IMG/VR virus record: IMGVR_UViG_3300010233_000151
Location: 1 to 32,143 of that record
Reading direction: 5' to 3' (one strand)
From: a virus
Length of the DNA: 32,143 nucleotides
Of the stretch, positions 31,418 through 32,143 are shown in pieces. The translations under genes were made by a program, and so were the position numbers. A model generated the notes under the pieces. The model saw only the letters and a program-made list of their open reading frames with translations. It did no database searches and was not told where the DNA came from. The stretch's first letter is position 1, and each line of letters starts with the position of its first letter.

Positions 31418-31795
31418 TTATTGCACGTCTTTAATTTCTAAAAATTCGCGCAATATGGCAGTATATGCAGGCGCGGAAAAATCACGTATGAAATTGAATA
31501 GAAAATCATAGTCAATACTTGCGCTCTGAATGCTTGCCAAGCAATTTAATAAATCCCTTTGCATTTCGTGTAGCTTGAATTTTTCACCCCCTTTATGTTT
31601 CTGCTTTGTGTGGGGCTTTGTAGCTTCAGATAGCGCGGGATTACCAGCGATATACTTGTAATAAATTTGGGCAATTTTTTTAATATCCCCACTTTGCACA
31701 TCTGATATTGGCAGATTTGGGGGCAATGATTTAAGGAACTCAATCTCTTGGGCTGTCATGCGTCCCGTTGGCTTCAGTATAATTTGTCTTGGCAT
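31418..31795 (-). CDS. Hypothetical protein (125 aa) behind a repeat-rich leader
   Basis: The product begins MPRQIILKPTGRMTAQEIEFLKSLPPNLP, then has a basic, helical middle (HTKQKHKGGEKFKLHEMQRDLLNCL). No family recognised. No TTTG/TAnnTTTG promoter is seen upstream; instead the leader contains direct repeats of AAATCCACC (31798-31919). The frame stays open through those repeats without an ATG, so the annotated ATG is the best start but not certain. Confidence 0.5.
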   Translation of the reverse strand: MPRQIILKPTGRMTAQEIEFLKSLPPNLPISDVQSGDIKKIAQIYYKYIAGNPALSEATKPHTKQKHKGGEKFKLHEMQRDLLNCLASIQSASIDYDFLFNFIRDFSAPAYTAILREFLEIKDVQ

Positions 31796-31797
31796 TT

Positions 31798-31919
31798 GGT
31801 GGATTTTGGTGGAGATCAGCCGAGGGTGGATTTTTCCAGCTTGGGGGAGTTTTCCCTTTTGGTGGATTTTGACATCGGTGGATTTCCGGTTAGTGGAAAT
31901 TTTATATTTGGTTGATTTT
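31798..31919. repeat. Direct repeats of GGTGGATTT in the leader of the 31418 gene
   Basis: Copies on the plus strand at 31798-31807, 31825-31834, 31861-31870 and 31877-31886, with looser ones at 31808-31817 and 31910-31919. Spacing is uneven. Confidence 0.6.
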
Positions 31920-31938
31920 CAATACTGTGTTAAAAACA

Positions 31939-31972
31939 AACTGGCCCCCTTTTGGTAGATCGGGGGCCAGTT
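31939..31972 (-). terminator. Terminator for the edge gene
   Basis: Eleven-base stem AACTGGCCCCC/GGGGGCCAGTT, 12-base loop, followed on the minus strand by TGTTTTTA. Confidence 0.85.
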
Positions 31973-32007
31973 CTTATATGGAAATTGATAACAGCCCATT
32001 TTAAGCC

Positions 32008-32143
32008 TTACGACTGCGCTGGTGGCTGTTCACCTGCGGGAACTGCTTCCGGGGCAGAGAGTGGGTCTGCTGGCGCAGCAGGAGGCATTTCTTCGCCGGG
32101 CTGCCCACCTTCAGTTGACGCTGGTGGAGTACCTGCGGTTTCT
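32008..32143 (-). CDS. C-terminal end of a gene with proline-rich tail (enters from right edge)
   Basis: The minus-strand frame is open from the edge to TAA at 32008-32010, and a terminator follows. The ~44 visible residues are Pro/Ala/Glu-rich, beginning ETAGTPPASTEGGQPGEE, identical to the Nudix protein's tail, then MPPAAPADPLSAPEAV. What the upstream part of the protein is cannot be seen. The shared part is the 55-bp inverted repeat. Confidence 0.7.
   Translation of the reverse strand, partial: ETAGTPPASTEGGQPGEEMPPAAPADPLSAPEAVPAGEQPPAQS
32089..32143 (-). repeat. 55-bp inverted repeat, right copy
   Basis: Exact reverse complement of 27062-27116, cut by the window edge, so the true repeat may be longer. 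Confidence 0.9.

Noticed and set aside
31758-31958. 66-codon plus-strand frame over the GGTGGATTT repeats with repeated WWIL
   Set aside because: The repeated peptide is produced by the DNA repeat and the terminator at 31939 lies in it; no start signal.
1-32143. tRNA genes, CRISPR arrays, insertion sequences and integrase or attachment sites
   Set aside because: I saw no cloverleaf, no regular spaced repeats, no transposase or integrase motif; absence by eye is not proof.

Overview
This window looks like part of a tailed-phage or prophage genome whose host belongs to the Bacteroidota. Four things point there. Most operons are preceded by a -33 TTTG and a -7 TAnnTTTG box 19-20 bases apart, which is the Bacteroidota sigma-ABfA promoter form. 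Shine-Dalgarno sequences are essentially absent. Exported proteins carry signal peptides ending in A-Q. A DUF3127-type protein is present. No integrase, terminase, portal or capsid gene is in the window, so a temperate or lytic lifestyle cannot be decided.

Left part (1-7983, + strand): a P2/Mu-type contractile tail and baseplate operon in classical order. It runs tape measure C-terminus, gpU-like, gpX-like, gpD-like hub, gpV-like spike, gpW/gp25-like, gpJ-like, gpI-like, two tail-tip/fibre proteins and a GH24 lysozyme. The genes overlap or abut, which suggests translational coupling. The spike gene has an apparent -1 frameshift near 3700.

Replication part (8000-14887): a small ribbon-helix-helix-like protein, then divergent promoters driving a RecA/Sak4-like ATPase (- strand, apparent frameshift) and a rightward block of SF2 helicase, small hypotheticals, VRR-NUC nuclease and a 911-residue primase-helicase.

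Cell-envelope part (14900-20760): three proteins with cleavable signal peptides, including an 800-residue fibre-like protein, several one- or two-TM proteins, a holin candidate, and a lipoprotein with a C-terminal TM that fits a unimolecular spanin.

Nucleotide and nucleic-acid part (20780-27131): a possible small RNA flanked by promoter and terminator, an HNH-like protein, ASCH protein, Toprim/TopoVI-A-like protein, MazG-like pyrophosphohydrolase, DUF3127 SSB-like protein and a Nudix-like protein with a proline-rich tail.

Region 27132-27951 is an 820-base AT-rich gene-free stretch. It is full of GTTTACGC and ATTGATnATCAAT repeats plus a 20-bp-arm inverted repeat, and looks like a replication origin or regulator-binding hub. 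A small HTH gene with a palindromic operator follows it.

Right part (28169-32143, - strand): an accessory operon set of phage hypotheticals with its own promoters, terminators and a shared 5' leader motif. It ends in a partial gene whose proline-rich tail contains a 55-bp inverted copy of the Nudix gene's 3' end.
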